A DNA stretch of 13,700 nucleotides from CAYXXN01 sp964469055 (GTDB lineage Bacteria > Acidobacteriota > Thermoanaerobaculia > Multivoradales > JAHEKO01). Made by a program: the position numbers and the translations under genes. Positions 13,158 to 13,700 of this stretch are shown here, one piece after another; positions within the stretch are counted from its first letter, which is position 1, and every line of letters starts with the position of its first letter. Where the stretch lies: assembly GCA_964469055.1 (NCBI GenBank), contig CAYXXN010000073.1:1-13700 (forward strand), given 5' to 3'. Below the pieces are notes generated by a model, which saw only the letters and a list, made by a program, of their open reading frames with translations, had not been told where the DNA came from and made no database searches.

Positions 13158-13700
13158 CTACCGCACCAGGTGCCAGCGGGTCTGGCGCCCGGCAAGGTAC
13201 ACGACCCGCTCGCCGTCGAAGAGGGCGCTCTGCTCGAGCTTGATCTGCACGAGCTGACCCTCCCACTCGGGGACCGGAGCCTTGATGTTGCCTTCGATGG
13301 NNNNNNNNNNGGAGCGTGGCCGAAGACGCCCAGGGGATGGCTGTAGACGCTCGCGCGAATGCCCTCGCGCTCGGCGGCGGCGCGCGCCCCGGCGAGCACC
13401 TCGTTGCCGGTGCGGCCCACCCGGAACTGCGCGGTGAGCAGATCCTGCCAGCGGTTGCCGAGCGCCATGGCCTGCAACAGCCCGGCCGGCGGCGCCTCCT
13501 CGCCCGGCCGCAGCACATAGCCCATCTCCTGGGTGTCCGTGCACAGCCCGAGGACGCAGATGCCGACATCCGTGTGGAGCACGTCTCCCCGCTGGATGAT
13601 TCCCGGGGCGCCTCAGAAGGCGGTCTCCGCCTCGCACGCTTCCCCTAGCCGCTGCACGTTCACGTAAGGCATGAACCACACCAGGAGGTCAAAATCTGCG
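13158..13700 (-). CDS. M24 (aminopeptidase P-like) metallopeptidase, partial and interrupted
   Basis: This is the C-terminal catalytic region of an M24 peptidase, which removes N-terminal residues (often before proline) with a two-metal site. From the right edge, one frame reads FDLLVWFMPYVNVQRLGE, then meets an in-frame TGA at 13615-13613, then continues in the same frame with GIIQRGDVLHTDVGI, GLCTDTQEMGYVLRPGE, GNRWQDLL, GRTGNEVLAGA and HPLGVFGHA. The two Asp ligands (HTDVG, LCTDTQ) and the His ligand (GHA) are recognisable. The N gap at 13301-13310 follows. After it the frame shifts by one and reads IEGNIKAPVPEWEGQ, QIKLEQSALF and GRQTRWHLVR before a TAG at 13160-13158, supplying the two Glu ligands. 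Relatives have roughly 25-30 residues (AGPTIG... region) where only the gap stands, so the ten Ns are nominal. The TGA may be a base error or a true pseudogene mutation. The start is outside the window. Confidence 0.8.
13301..13310. other. Assembly gap (ten Ns)
   Basis: A run of ten N inside the M24 peptidase gene. The coding frame differs on its two sides such that the true gap length must leave remainder two when divided by three, so it is not ten bases. By comparison with the family, several dozen bases are missing. Confidence 0.95.

Noticed and set aside
13613..13615. Selenocysteine at the TGA of the M24 peptidase
   Set aside because: The position is not a catalytic or metal-ligand site, and I saw no convincing SECIS-like hairpin just downstream; an error or nonsense mutation is simpler.
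1..13700. CRISPR arrays, tRNA/rRNA genes, transposases, phage or defence genes
   Set aside because: No regularly spaced repeats, tRNA-like cloverleaf, terminal inverted repeats or related protein motifs were seen on reading.

Overview
This is a very GC-rich bacterial window (almost every third codon position is G or C) from a draft or metagenome-type assembly, shown by a run of ten Ns at 13301-13310. The cell is Gram-negative: there is an outer-membrane beta-barrel, a lipoprotein signal, Sec signals and a DUF374-type acyltransferase. The gene mix and base composition would fit an acidobacterial (Thermoanaerobaculia-like), myxobacterial or planctomycete-like genome, but that is inference and no marker here settles it. 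I saw no rRNA, tRNA, CRISPR array, insertion sequence or phage gene.

Left block (1-4841, plus strand): the end of a surface-polysaccharide operon. A partial unidentified gene is followed by two GT4 glycosyltransferases, a membrane-anchored GT2 glycosyltransferase and an outer-membrane beta-barrel protein. The genes are packed with start/stop overlaps (31 nt, TTGA, ATGA). The GT2 gene and the barrel gene have no stop codon between them: one open frame runs from a cytoplasmic glycosyltransferase straight through a Sec signal peptide into the barrel. A strong hairpin, an out-of-frame TGA and a Shine-Dalgarno-like GGGAG sit exactly at this junction. It is the most interesting spot in the window, as either a real fusion or a sequence error.

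Middle block (4865-8696, minus strand, convergent with the first): an ASH-repeat membrane-anchored protein with five repeats and paired cysteines, an exported metal-dependent amidohydrolase, and a small Mut7-C type PIN-like RNase with a zinc ribbon. The last two are 20 nt apart and probably cotranscribed.

Right block (8752-13115, plus strand, divergent from the middle block across only 55 bp): an LCAT-like lipase lipoprotein, an exported DUF1684 protein, TruA (tRNA pseudouridine synthase), a DUF374 lysophospholipid acyltransferase-like protein, then a small GlsB/YeaQ-family membrane protein. The first four look like one transcription unit. An exported lipase-like protein and an inner-membrane acyltransferase in one unit hint at lipid turnover, but a functional link is inference.

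Right edge (13158-13700, minus strand): the C-terminal part of an M24 (aminopeptidase P-like) metallopeptidase. It is broken in this assembly by the N gap, where the frame changes, and by an in-frame TGA. I found no obviously new multi-gene system; the best leads are the GT2/barrel junction, the cysteine-paired ASH protein, the GT4 enzyme with a Gln-X7-Gln in place of the EX7E motif, and the lipase with a Cys-Gln-Ser-Asn-Gly elbow.
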